Positions 11,802 to 23,331 are shown, numbered from the stretch's first letter. The stretch: DNA of 64,000 nucleotides from Anodontia alba (GCA_964016985.1 OZ024823.1:41946264-42010263); one strand, 5' to 3'. Numbers and translations are program-made. Notes: generated by a model not told the origin, from the letters alone.

Positions 11802-12350
11802 TTAACCCATTTATGCCCAGTGAATTCTTCTCCCTCACTCTTTGGACAGGACCATTTCCAATTTAAGGGGTGTGTATTTTATTTTTCACTGTTACGCCGG
11901 CCTTGGTGGCTCAGTTTGATGGGCCGTCTGACTGGAGACCAGGAGGTCCCAGGTTCAACCCCCGCCGAGGTCGGCAACATTCTTTCGTGGAGATTGATCA
12001 TGAAATATTTTCTACGGTCATTCTCTCCGTTCTGCTGATTCAAGAAGGGCAGTTGTCAGTTTCTGGCGAAAGAATGTGCAGAATACTGGTTAACTGCTTA
12101 GAGGACTAAGCCTACCCAGTAAACGTGTGGTTAGGTAAACTGACCAAGCTCGACATGACCCCATTGGGTTGACTGGGCCGTGAAACCTCAACACAAACAA
12201 ATTTCCACTGTTACCATTTGTGATAGAAATTCCTGTACTTTATTCAAACAGTGTAGACCCTGATCAGATGCCATAGAATGCAGTGTCTGATCTGGTTCTT
12301 CACTGTTTACCAGTGTCCCTCTAATGGGATGCTTGGTATAAATGGATTAA
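11802..12350. mobile_element. TTAA-B MITE interrupted by a SINE
   Basis: TTAA ends at 11802 (ttaacccatttatgcc) and 12350 (ataaatggattaa). The hairpin is at 12250-12315. The left half is broken by the S1 SINE at 11896-12205, so the SINE is the younger insertion. Confidence 0.78.
11896..12205 (+). mobile_element. tRNA-derived SINE (S1), complete
   Basis: tRNA-like head with box A-like ggtggctcagtttgatgg and box B caggttcaacccc. Body motifs are tggagattgatcatg, gaaagaatgtgcagaatact and gaggactaagcc, with tail aaacctcaacacaaac. cactgttac is repeated at 11887-11895 and 12206-12214 as target duplication. It lies in a TTAA-B element. Confidence 0.88.
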
Positions 12351-12354
12351 GAAG

Positions 12355-12620
12355 TATTTGGTGATAATTCTCAGATATTTTTTCTTATTTCTCCTTAAAA
12401 GAAACATGTTGTGGGTACTCATTAGAAGTGCCTCAGTGCCTGTTTTATGGAGAACTAGAAGAACTTATCCCAGAATTATCATCAAATTTTTCTCCTCAAC
12501 AAGTCCTTTGAATTATGATGCCTTTCTGCACAAATCTTTGTGCTAGAGATTATGATGAAATAGCTCAGAGAAGAAGGATATACATATAGTTTTCTTATTT
12601 CTCCATGAAAACATACAGTC
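12355..12620. repeat. E-type fragment
   Basis: The left arm gttgtgggtactcattagaa is followed by unrelated text and a second fragment (ttttcttatttctccatg). Confidence 0.45.
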
Positions 12621-12769
12621 ATTGTGACCTACTTTTGTGGAATTCAGAACCTGGCATTTTTTATCGGACTCGTATCTGGGCTTTTAAAGGCCAAACCCAC
12701 TTCAAATGATGATGATGGTGATTACACAGGGTCACCATTCACAAAACTAGGATACCATGACCCACTTGG

Positions 12770-13430
12770 TGGAAATCAACACCTGGCCAGGTTTTCTTGA
12801 TCAGACATATCTTGGCTTCTGTAGGTCTGAGCCACCTGGCCAGGTTTTCTTTTCAGACTAATATTTTGGCTTCTATAGGCATGAGCCACCTGACTAGTTT
12901 TTCTTGGTCAGACATACTTTGGCTTCTGTAAGCATGAGCCACCTGGTCTGATTTTCTTGATGAAAGTAATAGTTTGGCCTCTGTATGCATGAGCCACCTG
13001 GCCAGGTTTTCTTGGTCAGACTTATATTTTGGCTTCTGTAGGCAGGAACCACCCGGCCAGGTTTTATTAGTAACTTATATCTTGGCTTCTGTAGGCATGA
13101 GCCACCTGGCCAGGTTTTCTTATTCACACTGATATTTTGGCATCTATAGGAACAAGACCAGGTTTTCTTGGTCAGACTTATATCTTGGTTTCTGTAGGCA
13201 TGAGACACCTGACTAGGTTTTTTCAGTCACACTGATATTTTAGCTTCTGTAGGAGCACTAGACACCTGGCTAGATTTTCTTGGTCTGAAACTTATATCTT
13301 GGTTTCTATAGGCATGAGACACCTGACCAGGTTTTCTTGTCAGGCTTACATCTTGGCTTCTGTAGGCATCTGCCACCTGGCCAGGTTTTTTATGGTGAGA
13401 CACCTGGACAGGTTTTCTTGGTCCTATTGC
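12770..13430. repeat. Minisatellite, ~55 bp unit
   Basis: About twelve copies of a unit carrying gccacctggccaggttttct, then tggtcagacttatatcttgg, then cttctgtaggcatga. The open frame over 12894-13208 on the minus strand is a by-product of the periodicity, not a gene. Confidence 0.85.
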
Positions 13431-13677
13431 TTAGGGTAAATAGCACAGAACTGGGTGACTATGTTAGATGCATCTTAGTTATGGTATAGAATTAGATGAC
13501 ACACTACTTTGTAATTTCTCATTATTAGAATTCTGATTATAAAAGTAATGATTTATTTGTCTGCTAAATTACTGGAAATAACTTGAGAAGGAAAATGAAA
13601 GCCATATTATTACTTGTTAATATTATAAGTAACCCTTTATCATTCTGTTAGCAATATCAACAACTAGATGACAAACA

Positions 13678-13905
13678 TAGCTCGTGTTAAGGCGCTTTTT
13701 TCAAGGAAAAAGTATCTATATTTTTCTTATATCTCGATGAAAACATATGTTGTGAGTACTCATTAGAAGCGCTGAAAACATATGTTGTGGTACTCATTAG
13801 AAGCACTCGCTGAGGCGCTTCTAATGAGTACCCACAACGTATGTTTTCGTTGAGAAATAAGAAAACTATTTACCAGATACCCACTCTTATCTAGACCTGT
13901 GATGA
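13678..13905. mobile_element. E-type MITE with duplicated left arm
   Basis: Ends catagctcgtgttaaggcgc and cttatctagacctgtg. The left arm occurs twice (13738 and 13770) before one right arm gagtacccacaacgtatg. Confidence 0.65.
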
Positions 13906-14016
13906 CAAATGTGATGTTTTTTTTTAACCTTTTTTCTTCAAAACAGGGTCTGACATTTCATTCAAATTGAATAAAATTAAATATTATTATGTATGGTAAA
14001 AGTTAAATCTCATTCC

Positions 14017-14222
14017 TAATCCTTAAAGTGCAAATCACAACTGCAGCAGATGACATTTTGATTTTTTTGTGTTTATAAGAGAAAATAACTTATAAGGCTT
14101 TACTTTCCATGTGAATCAACTGACAATTCACATTAAATGCAAAGTCTTATTTTCTCTGAAAATAAATACAACTCCCAGCAACATCAGAATGTGGTCTAAC
14201 TTCAGTTTTGCTTGGTGCTTTT
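14017..14222. mobile_element. TTAA-D MITE, partial
   Basis: Left ccttaaagtgcaaatcacaa, arms aaggctttactttccatgtg and cacattaaatgcaaagtctt. The right end merges into TTAA-B at 14221. Confidence 0.62.
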
Positions 14223-14447
14223 ACCCATTGTAGACTGAATGAATTCCCCCACACTATATATTGGAAGATTCTAATTCCGATTTTTGGTATGTCAGGCTAT
14301 GTGATTTAGACATTCCTAGAGAGAAATGGCTGAACTATTTGCAAACAGTGATGACCCTGATCAGACACTCCATTCTGCAGTGTCTGATCTGGGTCTACAT
14401 TGTTTGCTAAATACCCTTTTAGGGGTCTGCTGACTGCAATGGGTTAA
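14221..14447. mobile_element. TTAA-B MITE
   Basis: Close relative of the 1578 copy (ttacccattgtagactgaat; gactgcaatgggttaa) with a mostly paired hairpin. Confidence 0.75.
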
Positions 14448-14639
14448 GGGATATAATAAGCTCAGAAATATCTGATTTTTTGACGGCATTGTGATAAGAA
14501 TATAGATTTACTATTAATATACCTTTGTCAGGCAAAAAGGGATATTATTAAGTGTGTTGGCCTTGATCAGCCTGTGTATCCGTAGAGTTTGGTTGGGCTT
14601 TCATATTTTGCTTTTGTGTTGTACAGCATCCTGCTAGGT

Positions 14640-14840
14640 TCCCTCAGGTAGTGCCAAGCAAAATTAAAGCAGATGACAGTCTTATCGTTTCTTAATTATT
14701 TTTCAGAGAAAATAAAGGCTTGATATCTCATATGAGTCACAAAGGCAGACTATTTGCACCAAATGTGAAGCCTTATTTTCCCTGAAAAATGAATATAACA
14801 GATGTATTTCAAACAGCTGTCTGCTGCAGTTCTGATTGGC
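14640..14840. mobile_element. TTAA-D MITE, partial
   Basis: Arms gaaaataaaggcttgatatc and aagccttattttccctga. The right side gctgcagttctgattggc is kept. Confidence 0.6.
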
Positions 14841-15179
14841 TGTCAGATCAGACTATGGATCTGAATGCAGATTATTTTCTTGACCTTGGCTGTTTGTATA
14901 TGTGCTTAGCCTTTCAGCAGATGACAAATTAATGGTATTTTTCTTATTTATAGCAGAAAAATAGGAGACAGTTTGCATGAAATGTCAAAACCTGGGGGAA
15001 AAAATATTGCAAAATGTCTTCTGTTGAAAAAAAAAATACTGCAAAATGTCTTCTGTTGAAATTTGTACCCAGAGTGCTATGAATCAAACACACTGATAAT
15101 CCAGAAGAAAGAGTGCAGATGAGTGAAGTAGTGTGTGACAAGAAAAGGTATGTGCAAGAGAAAAACATTTAGTTTTGGA

Positions 15180-15650
15180 TAGTAATTATATATTGAGATG
15201 CTTAACTTTTTTTTTTTTTTTATCTTTTCAAAGTATACATACCACTACTTTCAAAAATTTTCTGCACATGTTTAACCAAACCATTGGATGCTAAACATTA
15301 CAAAGCCATAAAACTTTGGCATTTTGTCTTGTTTATTTCCTATTTATAATTAAAATGATGATGTAACAACATAAAATAATTAAGTTTAATGTTTTTTGTA
15401 ATTAAAGAACCTATCAGGTAATTGTTGAAGTAAGATAAGATAATAGAAAATAATAACTTTTCACTTGGTAAGCATCAGGTGAGTTAGTTTAATCGCAGTG
15501 TAAATGTAAGCCCAGCTGCAGTTGCCAGAATGTATGAGCTCATTCTCAAAAAGTGTTATAACCTCAGGGCCCAGGTCTGGTAAAGTTATGTTTCATTGCC
15601 AATTTCTCTAATATATCTCACTTTTCAAATTTTCTACCTTTCTTTTAGCT
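15180..15650. other. No gene or assigned repeat seen
   Basis: Strongly AT-rich sequence with a poly-T run at 15208. No splice-site-bounded open segment recognised. Confidence 0.45.
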
Positions 15651-15652
15651 CA

Positions 15653-15815
15653 CCTGAACCAAAGGCTCAGGATGTGCTATAGTGATCACTTTCCATCTGT
15701 TATCTGTCCTTCCACATTTTCAAATGACAACTTGCCAATTTTTATCAACTTTGACCTCCTTGGGTCAAACATGGCATCTGCAGATATGCAATGGCTGTTT
15801 TACCCATGGGCCTCT
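15653..15815 (-). mobile_element. Short relative of the hairpin-ended repeat block
   Basis: Read on the minus strand it starts caagaggcccatgggtaaaa and ends cctgagcctttggttcagg with tgagcta. Both termini match the 38281-40508 block, with only ~160 bases between. Confidence 0.7.
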
Positions 15816-15928
15816 TGTTTGTGGATTTTTATGGTAAGCTTAAGGGCCATGAAGATAACTCTTCACCATTAAGAACCAGGAAAGCAAATGGGTGTTTTTA
15901 ATGGAGAAAGTGTGTCTTCAAACATCTG

Positions 15929-16166
15929 GGCCCAGTTGTTCAAAGCTAACGACATCGTTAGTTAACGATTCGTTAAAATTTACATCCAGTGATATGCAAA
16001 TATGCTGAATTTTTTTGCTGAAAAAATGTGAGTAGCTTTTGCAGTGCAAAAGCTACTCACATTTTTTCAGCAAAAAATATCAGAATATTGTATATTGAAT
16101 CTGCTAAAACAGTTAACGAAATGACTCTTAACAAGCTCGTTAGCTTACGCTTTGAATGACTGGGCC
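15929..16166. mobile_element. Harbinger-like MITE (F family)
   Basis: 238-bp palindromic unit with ends ggcccagttgttcaaagc and gctttgaatgactgggcc. Flanked by CTG at 15926-15928 and 16167-16169. The centre is a hairpin, tgtgagtagcttttgca and tgcaaaagctactcaca. A 3-bp CWG duplication is typical of PIF/Harbinger. Confidence 0.78.
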
Positions 16167-16270
16167 CTGGCTGACTAAATTATTGCACCAAATAATTGAA
16201 CATTTGGATAACTCTTTACCATAATCATCATAAATTGTAAACAAGTGCATTTGTGCTACCTTTTTATTTG

Positions 16271-16352
16271 TCCTAAAACTGCTGGTTGAATGGCAAACAG
16301 TGTAGGCCCTGATCTATGGCATCTGATCAGGGTCTACACCTTTGCTTAAGCA
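16271..16352. repeat. TTAA-B hairpin core fragment
   Basis: Core arms only: gcaaacagtgtaggccctga and gcatctgatcagggtctaca. No terminal repeats seen. Confidence 0.6.
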
Positions 16353-16516
16353 TGTCTGTTCAAATACGGTATGTGGATTTTGCCATTCATATATAATTAC
16401 ATGTATTCATATATGGACACATGATCTGCTATTGTCATATTTAATTTATAATTTATGATGCATTTTCAGTTAGACATTTTGTGAAGAAAAATAATGGCTG
16501 TTTTGCTTTACCTGAA

Positions 16517-16680
16517 TCAACCTTTGTCATGCTGAATGAATTAAGATGCTTCACCCACTTCTTTTTGTCAGCCAATCAGATTACTTTATCCAGATTGTTG
16601 ATATTTCAGAAGCCAACTGATCTGGATCTACACTGTTTTCAAAGGCAGGGCATATCTGGGTTTAGCAGGATTAGGGGTAA
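16517..16680 (+). mobile_element. TTAA-A MITE, internal deletion
   Basis: The left part matches up to the attgttgat segment. It then jumps straight into the right hairpin arm (agaagccaactgatctgg), so the left arm is lost. Confidence 0.7.
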
Positions 16681-16693
16681 TGAATTCAGACAA

Positions 16694-16896
16694 TTAACCC
16701 TTGTCATGCTGAATAAATTAAGTTGCCACACCCACTTCTAGTTTTCGGCCAGTCAGATTTCTTGATCCAGATTGTTGATATAAATTCATATACTGAATGG
16801 CAAACAGTGCAGATCTGGATCAGTTGGAGCCAACTGATCTGGATCCACACTTTTTTCAAAGGCAGAGCATATCTGGGTTTAGCAGGATTAGGGTAA
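16694..16896 (+). mobile_element. TTAA-A MITE
   Basis: Left end ttaacccttgtcatgctgaa, shortened hairpin (cagttggagccaactg), right end aggattagggtaa. It lies only 14 bases from the previous copy and shares the flank gaattcagacaatta with it, suggesting local duplication. Confidence 0.75.
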
Positions 16897-16974
16897 CTGA
16901 ATTCAGACAATTAATTGGTTCCTTTGTTTTTGTTGTTTGTAAGGTGTACTGTCTGCCATAGTTTGTTTACTCTT

Positions 16975-17180
16975 AAACCCTTGTCCTGCTGAACCCATAT
17001 ATACCCCGTCTTTTCAAACACTGTTGATCTGGATTAGTTGGCTTGTGAACTGATCTGGATCTGCACTGTTTGCCATTAAGTTTCTGACTTTATAGCAACA
17101 ATCCGGATCAAGTAATATGATTGGCCGAAAATTAGAAGTGGGCATGGCATCTTAATTTATTCAGCAGGACAAGGGTTAAT
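16975..17180 (-). mobile_element. TTAA-A MITE
   Basis: Left end aaacccttgtcctgctgaac, reduced and diverged hairpin, right end aggacaagggttaa. Third TTAA-A copy in 660 bases. Confidence 0.75.
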
Positions 17181-17814
17181 AGGCTATCTTCTGTCCTGGA
17201 CATCTTCTCTACTATTTTTGTGCATTATTGTCAATGCGTCAGTTGTGTTGGGTAATTTAAATGTTTAGTCTAACATATATACCATAAAAATTCTAATAAA
17301 TGCCCATGCTCTAATAAACAGCCATCCTCCAATCAGAGCCTGAAAATCGGTGATGTTTTTTTTTATCACTTTTTTTTTCAGAAATACCAGCCTCTAATAA
17401 ATCCCCAACAGTCAATTTAGAAAAAAATACTGCTACTACCTGAGTCATGCAGTTAGTTTGCAAATCTACTGTTTAATAATTGCCTTTTTCTCTCTTGGTC
17501 CAAATAAAAGAGATGAACATGGGATTTCTTGTCCTCTGCTGACATGTCTTTTGTACCGCTAGTCTATACTTAATATGATACCTCCATTTCCACTATCAAT
17601 ATTTCGAAGTTTTTACCAACTGTTATCAAACACTGTAGCCTCTAATAAATGCCCACCTTCCTCCTTATGAAAGGTAATGATTCTAATCAATGCCCTGGTG
17701 ATAATTAGAATTTTTACGGTACCTAAAATATTCAGACACCTAAGTCCTTACCATATTTGTACCAAAATTTGAACAACCCTGTTTTACTGCATGTTGATAT
17801 GTTTGAAACAGCTG
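17181..17814. other. No gene; short direct repeats
   Basis: The phrase (c)taataaatgccca recurs (17294, 17315, 17393, 17641) with spacings too irregular for a satellite. Otherwise nothing recognised. Confidence 0.45.
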
Positions 17815-18560
17815 GATGAGTGGCAAACAGTATAGACCTTGATCAGATGCCTGATCTTGGTCTGCAACTGTTTGTTCATTCCTATCTATCCAGATACATA
17901 TACTCAGGGTAAAGTTGGTATACTATAAAACTGGGACAGACAGGGTTTAGCAAACAGTGTAGACCCATATCAGATGCTAAGGCTGGCTGATTGGAGCTGA
18001 AAAGATAACTCATGATGCTGACTACCTCTTACGGGGGCATTAACCCTTACGGGAATAAGAACGCCTATACATCACAAAGCGATTATCAGTCTTTCCAATG
18101 TGATCAATAATCGATTAGTAATCACTGAATATTTGATCATAATTTTACCTGTCAACATATGTTATACTTTATTGCATATATTCGGTCAGCCAGGTCTTAG
18201 CAAACAGCGCAGACCCTGATTAGACACCGTAAATGTGGCATCTCATCAGGGTCTACACTGTTTACCACCCATCCAGTTATTTTTTAGATACAACAATGGG
18301 TAGTAAATATTACTTTGTTCAAGGTTTAGATTATGTATGGTAAGGAGTTTAGGTGTCTGAATACTAAGGGTAAATACGGTAAAGTAACAAACACAGAAAT
18401 CAAATGATCGATGATTATTAGCAAATCAGTTATGATAATCATTTTTGTGGAGTTTATCGCTAAATTAATTGAGTGCCAGCCTTATCAGATGCTGCTGAGG
18501 GCAGCATCTGATCAGGATCTACAATGTTTGTCTCTCATCTAGGAATATGTTAGACATATC
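17815..18560. repeat. Run of TTAA-B-like core fragments
   Basis: At least four partial or full hairpin cores occur at about 17820-17880, 17950-17980, 18190-18270 and 18480-18535. Interspersed short flanks recur in this stretch (ttaggataagtatggtaagg; aaatattgggacagacagg), so this looks like a composite of related units. A fragment of the foldback element lies at 18008-18085. Confidence 0.55.
18008..18085. repeat. Fragment of the foldback element
   Basis: Text from actcatgatgctgactacct to cacaaagcgatta matches 20059-20132 almost exactly. Confidence 0.75.
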
Positions 18561-18859
18561 AACAGGTAGTAGAATAGACACTTTCTTCTTCAAATTTTAG
18601 GATAAGTGTAATATTGATTAAGATGTCACAATACTAAATACAGCTTTAATATTTAGTCATCTGCTACTTTGTTATTTCAAGAAATAAAAACATTAGGGAA
18701 GGAGGATGGGACAAAAAACACTAAAGTTCTCAAATGTCTTATAAAAATGACCACTTGTCTCCATTAGAGAAATCACAAAAGGTCTTTAGTGGCAGAGTAA
18801 ACAACTTAATGTATATTATCCACCTCTTTATTGCTGACCAAGCCAGGTACCTTATTTGT

Positions 18860-19030
18860 TCCAAATATTGGGACAGACAGGCCCCAGTAAACAGTGTAGA
18901 GACATATCAGATGCCACAACAGCATCTTATCAGGGTAAGCTCAGTTTGCTACTCATCAAGCATTTTTTCAGGCAAATCAACAGATAGTATAATGGCCTTG
19001 TTCAAGTTTTAGGAGAAGTATTATAAGGAG
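18860..19030. repeat. TTAA-B-like core fragment
   Basis: Contains aaatattgggacagacagg, a decayed hairpin (cagtgtagagacatatcaga; catcttatcagggtaa) and the flank text seen around 18480-18600. Confidence 0.5.
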
Positions 19031-19111
19031 TTAAGTTGTCTGGAGGTTTAGGGTTAACAGGGAATCTGTGATGCTGTAGACAAGCCTAATGAAATTAACG
19101 TCATTACCCTT

Positions 19112-19290
19112 TAACCTTCTTGATTTATGTAACAGCAGACGACATTTCAACAGAAAATAGGCTTGGACATATCATGCAGATTGTTTCCTAAGGAGACAAT
19201 TGGCATTAAATGACAAACCCTGTAGTCAGGGAAAGTAAGAAAACTACCAAAAGTGTGCAGTCTGCTGATTTTGAGAAAAGGCATATAAGT
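19112..19290. mobile_element. TTAA-C MITE, degenerate
   Basis: Hairpin arms aataggcttggacatatcat and ggcattaaatgacaaaccc with agcagacgaca and gcagtctgctga outside them. Confidence 0.6.
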
Positions 19291-19527
19291 GGAATGCTTT
19301 CTGGGAACCAGCTATACGTACGTAACAGTATAGTGATTATTTTCCGAGGTTACTGTTGTGGGTATTATTAGCTTCCAAATATTAGCAAGTGAAACATACA
19401 GTTGACATACCAAAGGGCCAATTTGAAATTTTGACCCTTAAACCCCCATTCCACATTCAAAAATATTTTTTTCCAAGAAACTAAGGCTTGACATTTCATG
19501 TTAACCCTCTGCTAGGATAAATGTTTT

Positions 19528-19690
19528 AACTCTTGTCCTACTGAACCAAGATAAACCCTGCCTTTGCAAACAGTGTAGATGCAGATCAATTGGCTTCCAA
19601 CTGATCTGGATCTACACTGTCTATCATTAAGTATGTGAATTTGTATCAACAATCTGGATCAAACAATCTGATTCGTGACAATTCGGAGTG
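19528..19690 (-). mobile_element. TTAA-A MITE, right end truncated
   Basis: Left end ttaactcttgtcctactgaa and a short hairpin (caattggcttccaactg). Similarity stops after caatctgatt, where the large foldback element begins. Confidence 0.7.
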
Positions 19691-20830
19691 TCTGTGACAT
19701 ACAGATAAGTTCTCCTGATTTATTGATTTTAGTAAATTCCATAGACATATTTAGAAAAATCTGACAATGCTATTCCCAACAACTTTCATTTCTAAGTTGG
19801 AAAAGATAGGTGTGGGCTTGAAAAAACAAGTGACTAATTTTTTTATTTCAATTTCACGCGTAGAGGGGTTGTGCTATATTCCAGTTTTGACTTTTTTTTC
19901 CAGTGCAAAATGAAGGTGTTTTCAGCTATCTGGGCTATGAAATACTTATTTAACATAACAAATATGACGTACTGCAACCTACATCCAGTTTGTAATACAT
20001 AAGATGCTAAATTTCCCAAGCATTTGTTCTGGGGACTAAAATCTTTGTGCCGAATATGACTCATGAGGCTGACTACCCCTTACGGGGGCATTAACCCTTA
20101 CGGGAATAAGAACGCCTATACATCACAAAGCGATTTTTACTCCAGTATAATGAAACATGATTTTGCTCAACTGAGAGCTTCAAATATATGCAATTGTGGC
20201 ATATCAAACCCTACTGACACATGCATTGTCTCATTTGCAAAACATTTTTCATGGTGTTTGATTGTTTATATGTAAATGGGACATTTTGGAACTGGTTTGG
20301 TCTAAAATACGCTTATTTTTAAATGCGGGGCATTCTGATAATGGCTAATGTTCCCAAAAGGGATAATCAGGCTTTATAATCAGACACCTGACAGTTGGCT
20401 TTCTTGTCCATGTAAGGGTTAATGCCCCGTAAGAGGCAGTCAACCTCTTAAGTCATATTCAGCACAAATATTTCAGTCCCCAGCTTATGTATTTCAACGT
20501 AGACGTAGTTTGCTGTGTGTCTTATTTGATATGTTAAATAGATATGTCATAGTCCAGATAGCTAAAAAAAACCTTTATTTTGCACCGGAAAAAAGTCAAA
20601 GCAGGAATACCGGACTGCCCATCTCCGGGTGAAATTGAAATAAAAATTAGCTGATTGTTTTTCAACGCTCACACCTATCTTTTCAGATGCAGATATGAAA
20701 GTTGCTGGGAATAGCATTGTCTGATTTTTCAAAAAATGTCTATGAAATTGACTAAAAATCAATAAATAAGGGGAACTTATCCGTTTGTTGACATTTTGAT
20801 GTCTTGTAAGTCATGGCCGGAAGTTCGCGT
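19684..20830. mobile_element. Large foldback element
   Basis: Two diverged ~430-base arms face each other (19684-20130 and 20395-20830). For example, aatgctattcccaacaactt on the left matches aagttgctgggaatagcatt on the right, and ttacgggggcattaaccctt matches aagggttaatgccccgtaag. The ~260-base middle has no recognisable gene. An 80-base scrap of the inner arm end is at 18008-18085. Confidence 0.72.
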
Positions 20831-21029
20831 AAAGATTTTGAGTGCATAACTAGCCGCTATCCCTTTCGAGATTACCAGGTGTGTTTGATGCTGGGTTGGC
20901 AATTTTGATACAGTGTATGAGAAAAATATACAAAACAGCAAAGTCACGTTTTGCCATCTGCTTAATTAGCCCAGAGAGAAGGAAACTATATCTCTTGAGG
21001 ATGGTTGATCTTCAAATATAGTAAATATC

Positions 21030-21436
21030 AGTATGTACAGTGCCAATCATAACTGCAGCAGACAACTTTTCATATTTTTTTTTTTATTTATTTATTTTTT
21101 TTTTTGTATTTTTTTCAGGGAAAAAAAGACCTGGGCCCAGTTGTTCAAAGCGTTGTTAGCTAAACAAGCTCATTAGTGGTCAAACTGTTAACTATTCTAG
21201 TAAATACAATATCTAATTCACAGTAAAAAAATTTCTGCAAAAATATTAACATATATGCTATATTTTATGATCAAAGTTTTAATGATACATTAACTAACAA
21301 CATCGGGCCCTGGCATTTTATTTGAATTGTCTGCTAGGCAGACAATTCACTTGAAATTCTCAAGTCTTATTTTCTCTGAAAAATGATAATTTAAAAAAAA
21401 AAAAATAAGAATGGCATCTGCTACAATTTTACCTAG
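21030..21436. mobile_element. TTAA-D MITE interrupted by a Harbinger-like MITE
   Basis: Left gtgccaatcataactgcagc, right gcatctgctacaattttac. Arms resume at ggcattttatttgaattgtc after the 176-bp insertion at 21134-21309. Confidence 0.7.
21134..21309. mobile_element. Harbinger-like MITE (F family), internally deleted
   Basis: Ends ggcccagttgttcaaagcg and caacatcgggcc with CTG on both sides (21131-21133, 21310-21312). The central hairpin is lost. It interrupts a TTAA-D unit whose flanks rejoin as gacctggcattttat. Confidence 0.8.
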
Positions 21437-21639
21437 CACTTCCAAGAGTTGATGAAAGTGCATTGAGAAGAATGACATGAGTAAAATTTCCATACCCTTG
21501 TATTCTATGATCAGCAATATTCAGTCTGGCATTCAGCTTTTGTCTGTTGGTTAATAACCCAGGGAATCCAGCTGCAGTTCAGTGACACCATGATGCAAAG
21601 TAGGATTACCAATTTTGAGCCGTAACCTTAGAAAGCATA

Positions 21640-21830
21640 CTTTGGACATGTGAGCCCAGGGAAGATTCAGATCAGCCTGCACATTCGCCCAGTCTGATCA
21701 GAATCTTCCCTGGACACATGTTGGATAGTCAAGCATGCAGTTTCTTCATGAGGACAAGGAAAGCCTCTGATTAGACTTTGCCGATGCGCAGGCTGATCTT
21801 TATCTTCACTGGGTTCCCGAAACTCATATG
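21640..21830. repeat. Palindrome (gaagattcagat type)
   Basis: cagggaagattcagatcagc faces gatcagaatcttccctg, followed by a partial second unit (ggctgatctttatcttcact). Confidence 0.58.
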
Positions 21831-22186
21831 TTTGTACTGTCCTTTGTGGGTGATATTTTTATGTTTTATGTATGTTGCTGATTTAATTTGGCATTTATTT
21901 TGGGCATTTATAGATAAATTATTTTATAACATAATCCCGGAACCAGACTGCTCATTGAGAGACAGAAAAAAAAAGAAAATGTTTCCAAGATACAAGATAT
22001 GTTATTACGAATTTTCAGCTCACATAGGAGCGTATACAGATGCATCAAAATGTACTAACAAATGAATAATCAAGGAAAGAGCTCCAAATGACAGACAATA
22101 TTTACTAAGAAAGAAGGACAGAAACAATGGAACAAAAAAACAACTATATATTAATATCTATATGATATAGTAAAGGTTATCTATCA
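21831..22186. other. No gene recognised
   Basis: A 95-codon open frame (21778-22065) begins inside a palindromic repeat. Its hydrophobic middle has no family resemblance I can see. Confidence 0.4.
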
Positions 22187-22360
22187 TTAATCCTTGTCCT
22201 GCTAAAAATATTAAGAAGCCAGGCCCACTTCTAATTTTCAGCCAATCCGATTACTTGATCCAGATTGTTGATATAAATTCACATACTTAATGACAACTGA
22301 TCTGGATCTACACTGTTTGCAAAGTCAGGGTATATCCGGGTTCAGCAGGACAAGGGTTAA
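22187..22360 (+). mobile_element. TTAA-A MITE, left hairpin arm deleted
   Basis: TTAA ends are good, and the text passes from cttaatgac directly to aactgatctggatc. Confidence 0.75.
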
Positions 22361-22477
22361 TCTGTATACCCAAGTCTCCCAAATGGGTCCGCTGCATGCC
22401 TCTCAGCAAGGGTGCCCACCAAAACCACTGGAACAAAGTGATCCAGAGCATACCAGAAAGGACCAGATTAATCCTGA

Positions 22478-22653
22478 ACGCTTAGCATTTGGTAAAAGTT
22501 TTCAGTAGACAACAAATTTAAATATTTTTCTTATTTTTTACTGAAAATTGATTTGACATTTAATGCAAATTGTCTTCAGGGAAAAAAGTAAGTAAAATAC
22601 ATGTATATCAATTCGTCATCTCCTGAATTTGCCCATGCAGTAATAAAGGTTAA
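22478..22653. mobile_element. TTAA-C MITE, one arm lost
   Basis: The left arm (gatttgacatttaatgcaaa) is kept and the right arm is missing. The right end taataaaggttaa is shared with a TTAA-D unit. Confidence 0.6.
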
Positions 22654-22890
22654 AGTGCTAATCTCAACTTCAGACAATATTTTGATATTGTTTGAAAATA
22701 AAAAAAAGAAAACAGTTTTTGTATTTTGTTCTTATTTATCATTTATTATTATTTTTTTGTTTTGTTTTCAGAGGAAGTATTTTGGCTTGACATGGCATGT
22801 GAATCATCTGCCTGGCAGACAGTTCCCATGAAATCCCAAGTCTGATTTTATCTGAAAAATAAAAAGAACATAAATTAGATTGTCTTCTCG
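22650..22890. mobile_element. TTAA-D MITE
   Basis: Left ttaaagtgctaatctcaact, arms ggcttgacatggcatgtgaa and ttcccatgaaatcccaagtc. The right terminus was not seen. Confidence 0.62.
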
Positions 22891-23133
22891 AAACAATAAC
22901 AACAACAACAAAAAAGGATGACTTGTTTTTTCCAAGTATTAAAACAAATTATGTGTTTTTTTTTTTATTTTAAAACTTTTTTAATCTTAATGTATTTCAG
23001 TCCTTTTGAGAAGGTGATGGAGTGGGATTCCGTACAAGATGTTACTTTGTATGGATTCCCCCATCAAGCCTCATGCTTCAGAGAAGAGCACTAAAACCTT
23101 TGGCTGCTACTTTGAAAATTAGCAGATAAAAGT

Positions 23134-23331
23134 TTAACCTTTACCACTCTCTGGACAAATTCAACAGATGACAAATTGATTATATATTTTTCTTATGTTT
23201 TTCCCAGAAAATAGGCTTTGACATTTCATGCAAAAAAAATGGAGACAATTTGCAGGAAATGTCAAACCTGTTTTCTTGAAAAAAAAAAAAAGTATCAAAA
23301 TGTTGTCTGCTGAAATTTTTCACAGTGTTAA
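23134..23331. mobile_element. TTAA-C MITE
   Basis: Full unit: ttaacctttaccactctctg at the left, cacagtgttaa at the right, hairpin arms ggctttgacatttcatgca and gcaggaaatgtcaaacc. Confidence 0.72.
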
